NCBI GenBank assembly: GCA_947502975.1
Contig: CANNBV010000003.1
Location: 186,001-250,000, forward strand
Reading direction: 5' to 3'
Source of the DNA: an uncultured Flavobacteriaceae bacterium
Lineage (GTDB): Bacteria > Bacteroidota > Bacteroidia > Flavobacteriales > Flavobacteriaceae
Length of the DNA: 64,000 nucleotides
The notes beneath the pieces are model-generated. The model was not told the origin of the DNA. It searched no databases and was given only the letters and a program-made list of their open reading frames with translations. The position numbers were made by a program, and so were the translations under genes. Below, piece after piece: positions 1 to 9,681 of this stretch. Every line of letters starts with the position of its first letter. The stretch's first letter is position 1.

Positions 1-2
1 GC

Positions 3-452
3 TTTTTAAAAAATTATTTTCAAAAGATAAATGATCTAATAACAAAAAGCGAAAGTTATTGGTTGTTTGACAATGACTACAGTAAAAATATAGCTATTCT
101 GAAAGAAAAAACACTTTTAGTACCTATGTATATGTCTGAGAAGTACAAAAAAAATAGATCTAACATCCCAATCAGTATAGGAAAGGATATTAAATACCTC
201 GAAGAACTATTTTCTAATTATAATTATAAGTTTGAGTTTATTCCTGTAGGTGAATTAAGTGCTAGAATAGTATCTGGTGAAGATTGTATTTACTTAACCT
301 TCGTAAGGTCTTCAAGAGAAAAATTTATTCAAGTTGTCAATTCTAAGACAGGAGAAATATTATACAGAAATTATATTGCAGATTTTATGTCTTCAGTAAA
401 TTTAAAACCAAGACATATTAATGATATTAATAAAGCTATTCAAAAAAGATAA
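3..452 (+). CDS. Hypothetical protein, 5' end outside window
   Basis: The frame is open from the left edge, so the gene begins upstream; 149 residues are visible. A TTG at 63 could be called as a start, but the reading frame before it is uninterrupted and looks coding. The visible part is a mixed alpha/beta, lysine- and isoleucine-rich soluble domain with no signal peptide, membrane segment or motif that I recognise. It ends 15 bases before the VWA membrane protein and is probably co-transcribed with it. No function is assigned. Confidence 0.6.
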   Translation, partial: FLKNYFQKINDLITKSESYWLFDNDYSKNIAILKEKTLLVPMYMSEKYKKNRSNIPISIGKDIKYLEELFSNYNYKFEFIPVGELSARIVSGEDCIYLTFVRSSREKFIQVVNSKTGEILYRNYIADFMSSVNLKPRHINDINKAIQKR

Positions 453-467
453 AGGTTTGTAATAAAT

Positions 468-2498
468 ATGAGTTCAGAAACTCTTATATATATAATATTA
501 TCTGGAATAATAGCGCTACTCGTAGCGCTTTTTCAGTATAGATATAAATCAAAACTTAACGATAAATTATCTATAGCATTTACGTTTTTACGGTTCCTAT
601 CTATATTTGCAATTCTTTTGTTATTAATAAATCCAAAGTTTAATCAGACAACAACTTATACTGAGAAGCCTAAGCTCATTATAGCTGTAGATAATTCTAA
701 TTCTATAGAACATTTAAAACAAAATGAAAACGCATTAAATGCTTTAAATGATCTAAAGCAAAATTCTGAAATTAGCAAAACCTTCGATGTAGAAGTATTT
801 TCATTTGATGAAAATATTCAAGAATCTGATAGTATCGATTTTAAAGCAAAATCCAGCAATATTGATAAAGCGTTACGTCAAATTTCAGATATCTATAAAA
901 CTGATATAGCCCCCATAGTTTTAATTTCAGATGGGAATCAAACGTTTGGAAACGATTTTTCGGTTTCCAACACATATACTCAACCTGTTTATCCTATTAT
1001 CTTAGGAGATACAGTCACTTATACAGATATTAAAGTTCAGCAGCTTAATGTCAATAAATATGCCTTTCTAAAAAACAGATTTCCTGTTGAAGCTATTTTA
1101 GTATATCAAGGTAATGCATCTGTAAGTTCGACATTTACAATAGAGCAAGGAAACAGAGTGTTGTATACCAAGGCACTTAATTTTTCTAAAAATGATAATT
1201 CAAAAGTTATTTCACTTACGCTTCCAGCTAATAGTGTGGGTGTGAAGAGTTATAGTGCCAAATTGGTACCGCTTAGCAATGAAAAAAATGTTATAAATAA
1301 TACAAAGAACTTTGCTGTAGAAGTTATTGATCAAAAAACAAAAATTGCTTTAGTAAGTGATTTTCCGCATCCAGATATGGGCGCAATCAAAAAGAGTATA
1401 GAAAGTAATGAACAGCGCACAGTTGAAATTCTTGACCCTTATAGGATACTAGATAAAGTAAATGATTTTCAATTAGTTATTTTATACCAACCAAATAATA
1501 AATTTAAAAGGCTTTACGAACAAATAGAAATTGAAAATAAAAATACATTAACCATAGTTGGTACAAAAACAGATTTAAATTTCTTAAACACTAACAACAA
1601 AGCTTTTAGTATTGTAGCTACTGGACAAAACGAAGATTTTCAAGCCAATTTAAACTTGAATTACGCACCATTTCTCATAGAAGATATAAATTTTGAAGCT
1701 TTTCCTCCATTAAAAGGGCCATTTGGAGATGTCACGTTTAACAGTCCGTTTGAAACAATATTAGAAAAAACAGTATTGGGTATTTCAAAAAACCAACCTT
1801 TAGTTGCTACTCTAGATTATAATAGTAACAGACGCGGTGTTATTTTTGGAGAAAATATTTGGCAATGGCGTGCTCAAAGTTATTTAAATGAAGAATCTTT
1901 TAACCCATTTGATGATTTTACAGGGAAACTTGTGCAATATTTGGCATCAAACCGAAGAAAAAGTAGGCTTACTGTAGATTATGAATCGTTCTATACAGGT
2001 AACACTAATATCATATTAAAAGCGCAAACATTTGATAAAAACTATCAGTTTGATGATAGACAATCTTTAGAACTAATTCTTGAAAATGTGTCTTCTAAAG
2101 AAAAAAGCACACGTCCTTTTATTCTAAAAAATAATAATTATCAAATAGACCTAAGTGGCTTGGAGGCTTCAAAATATAATTTTACAGTACGCTCAAAGGG
2201 AGAAAACATATCAAAATCTGGTAGTTTTGAAGTTTTAGAATTTAATATTGAACAACAATTTTTAAATGCTGATGTAACTAAATTGATGCAATTAGCTACT
2301 AACACAAACGGTAAGAGCTATTTTACAGATAACTTGAGTGATTTAACTTCTGAGTTATCATCAAACGAAGGTTATAAACCAATTCAAAAAAGCAATAAAA
2401 ATACCGTACCTTTGATAGATTGGAAATACCTTTTAGGTTTGATTATTTTAACACTATCATCTGAATGGTTTTTAAGAAAATACAACGGATTAATTTAA
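468..2498 (+). CDS. Membrane-anchored von Willebrand factor A-like protein
   Basis: This is a 676-residue protein. Two N-terminal transmembrane segments (about residues 5-24 and 38-56) precede a VWA-like domain that starts near residue 68. The metal-site DxSxS motif is D75, S77 and S79, and a later stretch, IVLISDGNQT, is the usual second metal-site strand. A long extracytoplasmic region follows, and a last membrane helix lies at about 652-668. This architecture matches large Bacteroidota membrane proteins of the BatA/VWA type with a glutamine-amidotransferase-like middle region; that family link is inference. The gene sits 10 bases upstream of an SPFH protein, suggesting a joint membrane role. 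Confidence 0.75.
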   Translation: MSSETLIYIILSGIIALLVALFQYRYKSKLNDKLSIAFTFLRFLSIFAILLLLINPKFNQTTTYTEKPKLIIAVDNSNSIEHLKQNENALNALNDLKQNSEISKTFDVEVFSFDENIQESDSIDFKAKSSNIDKALRQISDIYKTDIAPIVLISDGNQTFGNDFSVSNTYTQPVYPIILGDTVTYTDIKVQQLNVNKYAFLKNRFPVEAILVYQGNASVSSTFTIEQGNRVLYTKALNFSKNDNSKVISLTLPANSVGVKSYSAKLVPLSNEKNVINNTKNFAVEVIDQKTKIALVSDFPHPDMGAIKKSIESNEQRTVEILDPYRILDKVNDFQLVILYQPNNKFKRLYEQIEIENKNTLTIVGTKTDLNFLNTNNKAFSIVATGQNEDFQANLNLNYAPFLIEDINFEAFPPLKGPFGDVTFNSPFETILEKTVLGISKNQPLVATLDYNSNRRGVIFGENIWQWRAQSYLNEESFNPFDDFTGKLVQYLASNRRKSRLTVDYESFYTGNTNIILKAQTFDKNYQFDDRQSLELILENVSSKEKSTRPFILKNNNYQIDLSGLEASKYNFTVRSKGENISKSGSFEVLEFNIEQQFLNADVTKLMQLATNTNGKSYFTDNLSDLTSELSSNEGYKPIQKSNKNTVPLIDWKYLLGLIILTLSSEWFLRKYNGLI

Positions 2499-2508
2499 AT
2501 AAAATATA

Positions 2509-3321
2509 ATGGAAAAATTACCAAAAATTGCATTCCCGATAATTGTTGTCGTGATTATATTATTTGTACTCATAGCTAAATCTGCTGTAACTATAGGACC
2601 TGGAGAAGGAGGAGTGTTGTTCGAACGGTTTGGAGAAGGTATAAACACTGAACATACATACGGAGAAGGGTTTCATATTGTTGCACCTTGGAATGATATG
2701 CTAATTTTTAAAGTGAGACAGCAATCTATTTCAGATAAAATGAATGTACTCTCAGTTGATGGATTGCAGGTTTCGGTAAATGGTACAATATGGTTTGAGC
2801 CAGAATACAGTAATCTAGGGAACTTAATTAAAACAAAAGGAAAAGATTTTGTTACTGAATTATTAGACCCAGCAATTAATTCCGCAGCAAGAAGTGTGGT
2901 TGGACGTTATACACCGGAGCAACTATATTCTAGTAAACGTGATGTTATAGAGCAAGAAATATTAGAAGAAGTACGAAAGGAACTCGATGGACAGTTTGTA
3001 AATGTTAAGCGAGTGTTGGTTGAAGATGTAACCCTGCCTGCATCAATTAAAGATGCAATTGAACGCAAGTTAAAGCAAGAGCAAGAGTCATTAGAGTATG
3101 AGTTTAGGTTGGTAACAGCAGAAAAAGAGGCTCAAAAACAAATAATAGAAGCGGAAGGAAAAGCTAAGTCTAATGAAATTCTAAGTGCATCCTTAACCGA
3201 TAAAATCCTTCAAGATAAAGGTATTGAAGCGACAATGAAATTATCAGAATCTCCAAACAGCAAGGTTATTGTTATTGGTTCTGGTGATAGTGGGCTACCA
3301 ATCATTTTAGGAAATCAATAA
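2509..3321 (+). CDS. Prohibitin-family SPFH-domain membrane protein
   Basis: This 270-residue protein has one N-terminal membrane helix (about residues 7-25). It is followed by an SPFH/Band 7 domain (about 28-200) starting VTIGPGEGGVLFERFG, and then an Ala/Glu/Lys-rich coiled coil (about 185-225, with EAQKQIIEAEGKAKS). This order is typical of bacterial prohibitin homologues, which form large membrane-associated rings and often act with proteases or membrane microdomains. It is separated from the VWA gene by only 10 bases and likely shares its transcript. No terminator is visible after it. Confidence 0.9.
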   Translation: MEKLPKIAFPIIVVVIILFVLIAKSAVTIGPGEGGVLFERFGEGINTEHTYGEGFHIVAPWNDMLIFKVRQQSISDKMNVLSVDGLQVSVNGTIWFEPEYSNLGNLIKTKGKDFVTELLDPAINSAARSVVGRYTPEQLYSSKRDVIEQEILEEVRKELDGQFVNVKRVLVEDVTLPASIKDAIERKLKQEQESLEYEFRLVTAEKEAQKQIIEAEGKAKSNEILSASLTDKILQDKGIEATMKLSESPNSKVIVIGSGDSGLPIILGNQ

Positions 3322-3398
3322 TTTATAATCAAGTCTTTTAATTATAATTTCTAAAATTGAATATTTCTTTCAATTATTTTGATAATTGTAAATTTAAT

Positions 3399-3430
3399 TT
3401 GGAATAATAAAGATAAATTATAGATATTTG
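3399..3430 (+). promoter_or_regulatory. Candidate promoter of the his leader and operon
   Basis: A TTG at 3399-3401 is followed after 21 bases by GATATTTG at 3423-3430. That matches the Bacteroidota -7 consensus TAnnTTTG at all but the first position. Transcription would start a few bases before the leader peptide ATG at 3446. Confidence 0.4.
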
Positions 3431-3445
3431 CATCAAATAAACGAC

Positions 3446-3499
3446 ATGAACATTACTCAAGTACATCATCATTTTTACATTTGCTCTCAAGCGAAGTAA
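3446..3499 (+). CDS. his operon leader peptide
   Basis: A 17-codon ORF encodes MNITQVHHHFYICSQAK, with three consecutive His codons (3464-3472). It lies about 110 bases upstream of hisG and just before a strong terminator hairpin, which is the standard layout of a ribosome-mediated His attenuator. In histidine shortage a ribosome would stall on the CAT codons and leave 3485-3493 free to pair with the terminator's left arm. The peptide itself presumably has no function. Confidence 0.85.
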   Translation: MNITQVHHHFYICSQAK

Positions 3500-3562
3500 A
3501 AATGTATTGAGTAAAATCAACATATATTTAAACCCGTTTGAGACTTATCAAGCGGGTTTTTT
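3455..3562 (+). promoter_or_regulatory. his attenuator: mutually exclusive RNA hairpins
   Basis: Three pairings can be read off. (1) Pre-emptor: 3455-3466 pairs with 3502-3512, 11 base pairs with G3461 bulged. (2) Antiterminator: TCTCAAGCG (3485-3493) pairs with CGTTTGAGA (3535-3543), 9 base pairs with one G-U. (3) Terminator: 3530-3539 pairs with 3550-3559, 10 base pairs with one G-U, followed by a T-run at 3557-3562. Pairings 2 and 3 share 3535-3539, so they cannot coexist. A ribosome finishing the leader at 3497-3499 would cover 3485-3493 and favour termination. Confidence 0.8.
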
Positions 3563-3607
3563 AATTTTAATTCAGCTTGGTGGTTTCAAACTCCGAAAAA
3601 CAAGAAA

Positions 3608-4465
3608 ATGAGTAAATTAAGAATTGCAGTACAGAAATCGGGTCGATTAAATGAAGATTCGATGAATTTATTAAAAAATATAGGGATTTCTATTGATAAC
3701 GGAAAAGACCAATTAAAAGCTTCTGCTAAAGGGTTTCCTGTAGAAGTATTCTATTTGAGAAATGGTGATATACCACAATACCTTAAAGATGGTGTTGTAG
3801 ATGCTGCCATTATTGGTGAGAATGTTTTAATAGAAAAAGGGGAAGGGATTACTATTGTAGAAAAACTAGGGTTTTCTTCTTGTCGAGTTTGTATTGCTGT
3901 ACCAAAAGCTGATAATTATAACAGCATTAAAGATTTAGAAGGAAAACGCATAGCTACGTCTTATCCAAATACGGTTCAAATGTTTTTAGATAAGAATGGT
4001 GTAAACGCCAACCTTCATATTATTAATGGCTCTGTTGAAATAGCACCAAACATTGGTTTAGCAGATGCAATTTGTGATATTGTTTCTAGCGGTAGTACTT
4101 TATTTAAAAACAACTTAAAAGAAGTTGATACGATTTTGAAATCTGAAGCTGTTTTGGCAGTATCTCCACAATTGGACGCAGAAAGACAAGCTATTTTAGA
4201 GAAAATACAGTTTAGAATTCAATCCGTTTTAAAAGGCAGAAACTCAAAATACATATTACTCAACGCACCAAATGATAAAGTTCAAGACATCATTAATGTG
4301 TTGCCAGGTATGAAAAGTCCAACGGTATTACCATTGGCAGAGAAAGGGTGGAGCTCAATTCATTCAGTTATCAGTAAAAATCAGTTTTGGGATGTTATTG
4401 ATGATCTTAAAGCTAAAGGTGCTCAGGGTATTCTAGTGTGTCCTATTGAAAAAATGGTGCTTTAA
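3608..4465 (+). CDS. hisG: ATP phosphoribosyltransferase, long form (HisG)
   Basis: This enzyme catalyses the first step of histidine synthesis, joining ATP and PRPP to give phosphoribosyl-ATP. The 285-residue protein has the periplasmic-binding-like catalytic fold (SKLRIAVQKSGRLNEDS at the N-terminus, DIVSSGSTLFKNNLKEV in the second lobe). It also carries a C-terminal ACT-like extension (about residues 210-285, with PTVLPLAEKGWSSIHSV), which is the feedback-sensing domain of the long form. That form does not need HisZ. It is the first enzyme gene after the attenuator. Confidence 0.97.
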   Translation: MSKLRIAVQKSGRLNEDSMNLLKNIGISIDNGKDQLKASAKGFPVEVFYLRNGDIPQYLKDGVVDAAIIGENVLIEKGEGITIVEKLGFSSCRVCIAVPKADNYNSIKDLEGKRIATSYPNTVQMFLDKNGVNANLHIINGSVEIAPNIGLADAICDIVSSGSTLFKNNLKEVDTILKSEAVLAVSPQLDAERQAILEKIQFRIQSVLKGRNSKYILLNAPNDKVQDIINVLPGMKSPTVLPLAEKGWSSIHSVISKNQFWDVIDDLKAKGAQGILVCPIEKMVL

Positions 4466-4470
4466 ATTTT

Positions 4471-4500
4471 TGTCACTCTGAACTTGTTTCAGAATCTCAT
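4471..4500. repeat. Dispersed intergenic repeat, copy 1 (half element)
   Basis: The hisG-hisD spacer contains TGTCACTCTGAACTTG followed by TTTCAGAATCTCAT. The core, CTGAACTTGTTTCAG (4478-4492), is a small hairpin. Closely related copies occur after hisIE (11376-11446) and between leuD and leuA (18885-18965), where they form longer inverted pairs. Confidence 0.6.
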
Positions 4501-4520
4501 TAAAAAATGAAGATATTATT

Positions 4521-5804
4521 ATGCAAATAATTAAAAATCCAAATAGAGAAACCTGGTCAGACATCCTAAAGCGTCCCACACAAACCGTTGGTGATATTGA
4601 AGGCATAGTAAATGAAATTTTTACTGATGTTTCAAAGCGAGGAGACTTGGCGATTAAGGAATACACAGCTAAGTTTGATGGTATAACTTTAGAATCTAAC
4701 AGTGTTACTTCTATAGAAATAGCTAACTCTATTCAGCAAGTTCCTGAAAAATTGCAGGATGCCATAAAGCAAGCGAAACAAAATATAGAAATGTTTCATA
4801 CTGCTCAAAAAACATCAAAGGTGACTGTGGAAACTACAAATGGGGTAGATTGTTGGCAGGAGAAACGACCAATTCAGAAAGTCGGATTATATATTCCTGG
4901 AGGCACAGCACCATTATTTTCAACAGTACTAATGTTGGCAATTCCAGCACAAATTGCAGGTTGTAAAGATATTGTATTATGTTCCCCACCTAATAAGCAA
5001 GGAGAATTAGCTCCAGAGATTTTATTTGCTGCACAACTTTGTGGTGTAACTAAAATTGTAAAAGTTGGTGGTATTCAAGCCATTGCTGGTTTAACTTTTG
5101 GTACAGAAACAATTCCAAAGGTATATAAGGTTTTTGGTCCAGGAAATCAGTATGTAACAGTAGCTAAACAACTGGCAACAAAATATGGTGTTGCTATAGA
5201 TATGCCAGCTGGCCCAAGTGAATTATTAGTTGTTGCTGATGAAACTGCTAATGCTTCATATATAGCATCAGATTTGCTAAGTCAAGCAGAACACGGTACT
5301 GATAGTCAGGTGATTTTGGTATCTACATCAAAAGATATTATAAATAAAGTTTCTGATGAAGTTGAGAAGCAACTTGATGTGTTACCTCGAAAGGAAATAG
5401 CAAAAGAGGCTATCGCAAATTCAAAATTAATTTATGTTGCAAATGATGTTACTGCTATACAAATGATTGATGAATATGGCCCAGAACATTATATTATCTG
5501 TTGTAAAAATGAAGATCTTTATATAGATAATATAAATAATGCAGGTTCCGTATTTATAGGAGATTACACACCAGAAAGTGCAGGCGATTATGCCTCAGGC
5601 ACAAATCATACTTTGCCAACTAATGGATTTTCAAAAGCATATTCTGGTGTTAATTTGGATAGCTTTATGAAGAGTATGACATTTCAAAAAATATCTAAAG
5701 AAGGGCTTTTGAATATCGGAGAAACTATCGAACTAATGGCAGAAGCAGAAGGTTTACAAGCACACAAAAATGCAGTAAGCATACGTTTAAAGGATTTAAA
5801 ATAA
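4521..5804 (+). CDS. hisD: Histidinol dehydrogenase (HisD)
   Basis: HisD oxidises L-histidinol to L-histidine in two NAD-dependent steps, the last of the pathway. The 427-residue length is normal. Family signatures are visible: the nucleotide-binding stretch KVGGIQAIAGLTFGTETIP, the PAGPSELLVVADETANA segment, the zinc-site region SQAEHGTDSQ, and the late motif EYGPEHYI with GSVFIGDYTPESAGDYASG. The stop overlaps the hisC start by one base (TAATG), so translation is probably coupled. Confidence 0.97.
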   Translation: MQIIKNPNRETWSDILKRPTQTVGDIEGIVNEIFTDVSKRGDLAIKEYTAKFDGITLESNSVTSIEIANSIQQVPEKLQDAIKQAKQNIEMFHTAQKTSKVTVETTNGVDCWQEKRPIQKVGLYIPGGTAPLFSTVLMLAIPAQIAGCKDIVLCSPPNKQGELAPEILFAAQLCGVTKIVKVGGIQAIAGLTFGTETIPKVYKVFGPGNQYVTVAKQLATKYGVAIDMPAGPSELLVVADETANASYIASDLLSQAEHGTDSQVILVSTSKDIINKVSDEVEKQLDVLPRKEIAKEAIANSKLIYVANDVTAIQMIDEYGPEHYIICCKNEDLYIDNINNAGSVFIGDYTPESAGDYASGTNHTLPTNGFSKAYSGVNLDSFMKSMTFQKISKEGLLNIGETIELMAEAEGLQAHKNAVSIRLKDLK

Positions 5805-6838
5805 TGAACATTCAAGATTTAATACGACCAACAGTTAAGGCATTAAAACCCTATTCATCTGCAAGAGATGAGTATCAGGGTAATAGTGATGCTATGGTGT
5901 TTTTAGATGCTAATGAAAATCCTTTTGAAAATGGAGTGAATCGTTATCCAGACCCGCAACAACGAACGGTGAAATCATTGCTTTCAGAAATTAAAAGTAT
6001 TCCTCAAAAAAACATTCTATTAGGAAATGGTAGCGATGAGGTGTTAGATTTAATTTATCGTGCTTTTTGTGAACCTAATCAAGATAATATCATCACATTA
6101 CCACCAACCTATGGTATGTATAGTGTATTAGCAAATATCAACGCTATTGCAATAAAAAGTGTGCAGCTGGATGAAAAATTTCAACCTAAAGTCGATAAGA
6201 TTCTAGAAATAGCAGATGTAAATTCGAAAGTATTGTTTTTATGCTCACCAAACAATCCAACAGGAAATAGTTTTGAAGCTAAATCAATAGAAAAGATGAT
6301 AAAACAATTTAAAGGTGTCGTGGTAATTGATGAAGCCTATATCGATTTTTCTAATGAAGAAAGTTGGTTGAGTAGATTGAAGGAATTCCCTAATTTAATA
6401 GTGACACAAACACTATCTAAAGCTTATGGAATGGCTGGAATTAGACTAGGGATTTGTTATGCTTCCGAAGAAATTATTTCGATTTTAAATCGTATTAAGC
6501 CACCGTATAATGTAAATGAACTAACACAACAAAAGGCTATTGAACAACTAGAACAAAATGAGCTTACAAATCAACAAGTTGCTAATATTTTGAATGAACG
6601 TAACATCTTGATAGAAAAATTGAACGGTATAGATTTTATTTCTAAAATTTATCCATCAGATGCGAATTTTATCTTGGCTAAAGTAGACAATGCCACAAAG
6701 CGCTACGATGAGTTAATACAAAAAGGAATAGTCATTAGAAATAGAACTACTCAACCTGGATGTGAAAACTGTTTGCGATTTACTGTAGGAACGCCACAGG
6801 AAAATAAAATATTAATAGATGCTTTAAATTCAATATAA
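5804..6838 (+). CDS. hisC: Histidinol-phosphate aminotransferase (HisC)
   Basis: This is a PLP-dependent aminotransferase that transfers an amino group from glutamate to imidazole-acetol phosphate. The 344-residue class-II fold has NENPFE near the N-terminus, [13 protein letters not shown], the CSPNNPTGN turn and the PLP aspartate region [10 protein letters not shown]. The cofactor lysine lies in [14 protein letters not shown], and the conserved arginine near the end in CLRFTVGTP. It overlaps hisD and hisB by one base on each side. Confidence 0.97.
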   Translation: MNIQDLIRPTVKALKPYSSARDEYQGNSDAMVFLDANENPFENGVNRYPDPQQRTVKSLLSEIKSIPQKNILLGNGSDEVLDLIYRAFCEPNQDNIITLPPTYGMYSVLANINAIAIKSVQLDEKFQPKVDKILEIADVNSKVLFLCSPNNPTGNSFEAKSIEKMIKQFKGVVVIDEAYIDFSNEESWLSRLKEFPNLIVTQTLSKAYGMAGIRLGICYASEEIISILNRIKPPYNVNELTQQKAIEQLEQNELTNQQVANILNERNILIEKLNGIDFISKIYPSDANFILAKVDNATKRYDELIQKGIVIRNRTTQPGCENCLRFTVGTPQENKILIDALNSI

Positions 6839-7974
6839 TGAAGAAGGTATTATTTATAGATAGAGATGGAACTTTGGTGCTTGAACCACCTGTAGATTAT
6901 CAATTAGATAGCCTAGAGAAATTAGAATACTACCCAAAAGTATTTCAATATATGGCTAAAATAGCTAGTGAATTGGATTACGAATTGGTGATGGTGACTA
7001 ATCAAGATGGTTTGGGTACAGAATCATTTCCAGAAGATACATTTTGGCCAGCTCAAAACAAGATCATCGATGCCTTTAAGAAAGAAGGTGTTGAGTTTTC
7101 TGCTATCTATATAGATAAAACATTTCCACATGAAAATGCAGATACACGCAAACCAAGAACTGGACTGTTAACAAAATACCTTTCTGAAGATTATGACTTA
7201 GAAAATTCGTTTGTTCTAGGTGATCGTATTACCGATATGGAATTAGCGAAAAACTTAGGTGCAAAAGGTGTTTATTTATCAGAAGATCCTGAGTTGGGCG
7301 CTGATGAAATAGAATCCTCTAAACAAGAGATTTTGGATTCTATTGCATTAACAAGTACAGATTGGGCTAAGATTTATGAGTTTTTAAAATTAGAAGATAG
7401 AGTAGCAGAGATTACACGTAATACCAATGAAACACAGATTTACATTAAGCTCAATTTAGATGGTTCAGGGAAAAATGATATCAATACAGGTTTATCTTTT
7501 TTTGATCATATGTTAGATCAAATTGGTCGACATGGAGCCATGGATTTAACTATTAAAGTTGATGGTGATTTAGAAGTAGATGAACACCACACCATTGAAG
7601 ATACTATGATAGCTTTTGGAGAGTTGTTTCACAAGGCTTTAGGGAATAAGTTAGGAATTGAACGTTATGGCTTCTGTTTGCCTATGGACGATTGTTTAGC
7701 TCAGGTAGCTGTTGATTTTGGTGGTAGAAACTGGTTGGAATGGGATGCAGAATTTAAGCGTGAAAAAATTGGAGATATGCCTACCGAAATGTTTTTTCAT
7801 TTGTTCAAATCGTTTACCGATGGTGCTAAGTGTAACCTAAATATTAAGGCGGAAGGTACTAACGAACACCATAAGATAGAAGGCATTTTTAAGGCCTTTG
7901 CAAAAGCGATGAAAATGGCTGTTAAAAGAGACGCGAATAAGATGTTTTTACCATCAACAAAAGGCATGCTATAA
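6838..7974 (+). CDS. hisB: Bifunctional histidinol phosphatase / imidazoleglycerol-phosphate dehydratase (HisB)
   Basis: The 378-residue fusion has two parts. The N-terminal HAD phosphatase (about residues 1-165; nucleophile and acid in FIDRDGTL, D8 and D10) removes phosphate from histidinol phosphate. The C-terminal dehydratase (about 185-378) has the metal-binding pairs DEHHTIED and NEHHKIEG. The fused form is usual in Bacteroidota and enterobacteria. It follows hisC with a one-base overlap, and a 55-base spacer with a short inverted repeat separates it from hisH. Confidence 0.97.
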   Translation: MKKVLFIDRDGTLVLEPPVDYQLDSLEKLEYYPKVFQYMAKIASELDYELVMVTNQDGLGTESFPEDTFWPAQNKIIDAFKKEGVEFSAIYIDKTFPHENADTRKPRTGLLTKYLSEDYDLENSFVLGDRITDMELAKNLGAKGVYLSEDPELGADEIESSKQEILDSIALTSTDWAKIYEFLKLEDRVAEITRNTNETQIYIKLNLDGSGKNDINTGLSFFDHMLDQIGRHGAMDLTIKVDGDLEVDEHHTIEDTMIAFGELFHKALGNKLGIERYGFCLPMDDCLAQVAVDFGGRNWLEWDAEFKREKIGDMPTEMFFHLFKSFTDGAKCNLNIKAEGTNEHHKIEGIFKAFAKAMKMAVKRDANKMFLPSTKGML

Positions 7975-7982
7975 ATAAAGTC

Positions 7983-8012
7983 TATCACTTCGAGTGATTT
8001 CGAAGTATGATA
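7983..8012. repeat. Short inverted repeat in hisB-hisH spacer
   Basis: TATCACTTCGA (7983-7993) faces TCGAAGTATGATA (8000-8012), an imperfect inverted repeat. It resembles the CACTTCGA-type palindromes scattered in flavobacterial intergenic DNA and is related in style to the longer element at 12778-12841. No T-run follows. Confidence 0.4.
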
Positions 8013-8029
8013 AGTTGAATTGAGAAGAA

Positions 8030-8611
8030 ATGAAATTAGTTATAATAAATTACGGTGCAGGTAATATAAAAAGTATTCAGTTTGCTTTCAAGCGATTGGG
8101 AGTGGATGCTGTGCTTTCTAATGACCCGGAAGAAATTATTGCGGCAGATAAGATAATTTTTCCAGGTGTAGGCGAAGCAGCGTCTGCCATGAAAATGCTC
8201 AAAACAAGTGGTTTGGATAAGTTAATTCCAACCTTAAAACAGCCGGTGTTAGGTATTTGTTTGGGAATGCAATTGCTTTGTAAATCAACAGAAGAAGGCA
8301 ATACAAAAGGATTAGGTATATTTCAAACTGATGTAAAGCGTTTTTCAAATAATTTGAAAGTGCCTCAGATGGGATGGAATGTCATAAAGGATTTGAAATC
8401 GGAACTATTTAAAGATGTGCCCGAAAGTGCATATATGTATTTGGTGCATAGTTATTATGCTGAGCATTGTAATGAAACCATAGCTAAAACAGATTATGGC
8501 ATTAATTATGCTTCTGCATTGCAACATGAAAATTTCTATGGCGTACAATTTCATCCAGAAAAGAGTAGTACTGATGGCGCAAAGATTTTGAAGAATTTTT
8601 TAAATCTTTAA
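8030..8611 (+). CDS. hisH: Imidazole glycerol phosphate synthase glutaminase subunit (HisH)
   Basis: HisH is the class-I glutamine amidotransferase subunit that supplies ammonia to HisF. The 193-residue protein carries the full triad: Cys77 in GICLGMQLL, and His175 and Glu177 in FHPEKS. The N-terminal NYGAGNIKS motif is standard. It is separated from its partner hisF by a cupin gene and hisA. Confidence 0.97.
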   Translation: MKLVIINYGAGNIKSIQFAFKRLGVDAVLSNDPEEIIAADKIIFPGVGEAASAMKMLKTSGLDKLIPTLKQPVLGICLGMQLLCKSTEEGNTKGLGIFQTDVKRFSNNLKVPQMGWNVIKDLKSELFKDVPESAYMYLVHSYYAEHCNETIAKTDYGINYASALQHENFYGVQFHPEKSSTDGAKILKNFLNL

Positions 8612-8613
8612 TC

Positions 8614-8937
8614 ATGGAAAAATTGGATGTTATTGAGTTAACCAAAGATATTACTGAGGATTGGAAAAATTTTTCAGTTAGTGATATTAATGACCATACA
8701 GTACGATTAAGTGTTTTAAAAAAAGACTTCCATTGGCATAAACACGCAAAAAGTGATGAGTTGTTTTATGTTGTTGAAGGTGAATTATTTGTTGATTTTG
8801 AAGATAAAACTGAAGTTTTAACAGAGAAGCAGATGATTAAAGTACCGAAGAATGTAATGCATAGAACACGTTCTAACATAAGAACTACAATATTGTGTTT
8901 TGAGACTAAGGATAATGATGTAAGTGGAGATAAATAA
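8614..8937 (+). CDS. Cupin-domain protein inside the his operon
   Basis: This 107-residue single-domain cupin shows the first cupin box as FHWHKHAKSDELFYVVEGE, with the metal-type histidines and glutamate. The second box is weaker (VPKNVMHRTRS). No catalytic identity can be read. It begins two bases after hisH stops and ends nine bases before hisA, so it is transcribed with the pathway, but no histidine enzyme is missing that it would replace. Its role (metal or sugar-phosphate binding, or an accessory sensor) is unknown. Confidence 0.85.
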   Translation: MEKLDVIELTKDITEDWKNFSVSDINDHTVRLSVLKKDFHWHKHAKSDELFYVVEGELFVDFEDKTEVLTEKQMIKVPKNVMHRTRSNIRTTILCFETKDNDVSGDK

Positions 8938-8946
8938 TTTATAAAA

Positions 8947-9681
8947 ATGAGAATAATACCAGCCATAGATATTATAGAAGGTAAATGTGTTCGCCTTACA
9001 AAAGGAGATTACGACACCAAAAAAGTATATAATGAAAACCCTTTGGAGGTCGCTAAGATGTTTGAAGGTTCAGGCATTGAATATTTGCATTTGGTGGATT
9101 TAGATGGCGCCAAGGCAAAACACATAGTCAATTATAAAGTATTAGAACAGATTGCCTCTAAAACAAAGTTGAAGATTGATTTCGGTGGCGGATTAAAATC
9201 TAATGAAGATTTGCATATTGCTTTCAATTCTGGAGCAAAGCAAATCACTGGAGGAAGTATCGCCGTAAAAGATCCCAAAACGTTTAATGGTTGGATTGAT
9301 AAATACGGTAGTGAGAAAATCATTTTAGGAGCTGATAGTAATGATAATAAAATAGCTATAAGTGGTTGGCAAGAAGAAAGTACTGAAGAAGTTATTCCAT
9401 TTATTAAAGAGTATCAAAAAAAGGGCATTCAGTATGTTATTTGCACAGATATTTCTAAGGACGGTATGTTAGAAGGGCCTTCATTTGAATTATACAAAGA
9501 CATTATAACTAATTGTTCAAATAATAGTAGTGGTCAATCCATAAAATTAATAGCCTCAGGTGGTATTTCTCATATTGATGAATTGCCAAAATTAATAGAG
9601 TTGGGGTGCGAAGGTGTAATTATAGGCAAAGCCATTTATGAAAATAGAATCAGTTTGTATCAACTAGAAAAATTTGTGTAA
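8947..9681 (+). CDS. hisA: Phosphoribosyl-formimino-AICAR ribotide isomerase (HisA)
   Basis: HisA is the (beta/alpha)8-barrel isomerase converting ProFAR to PRFAR. The 244-residue protein has the catalytic base Asp8 in [13 protein letters not shown] and the second catalytic aspartate in [13 protein letters not shown]. Phosphate-binding loops are DFGGGLKS and [10 protein letters not shown]. The stop overlaps the hisF start by one base. Confidence 0.97.
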   Translation: MRIIPAIDIIEGKCVRLTKGDYDTKKVYNENPLEVAKMFEGSGIEYLHLVDLDGAKAKHIVNYKVLEQIASKTKLKIDFGGGLKSNEDLHIAFNSGAKQITGGSIAVKDPKTFNGWIDKYGSEKIILGADSNDNKIAISGWQEESTEEVIPFIKEYQKKGIQYVICTDISKDGMLEGPSFELYKDIITNCSNNSSGQSIKLIASGGISHIDELPKLIELGCEGVIIGKAIYENRISLYQLEKFV

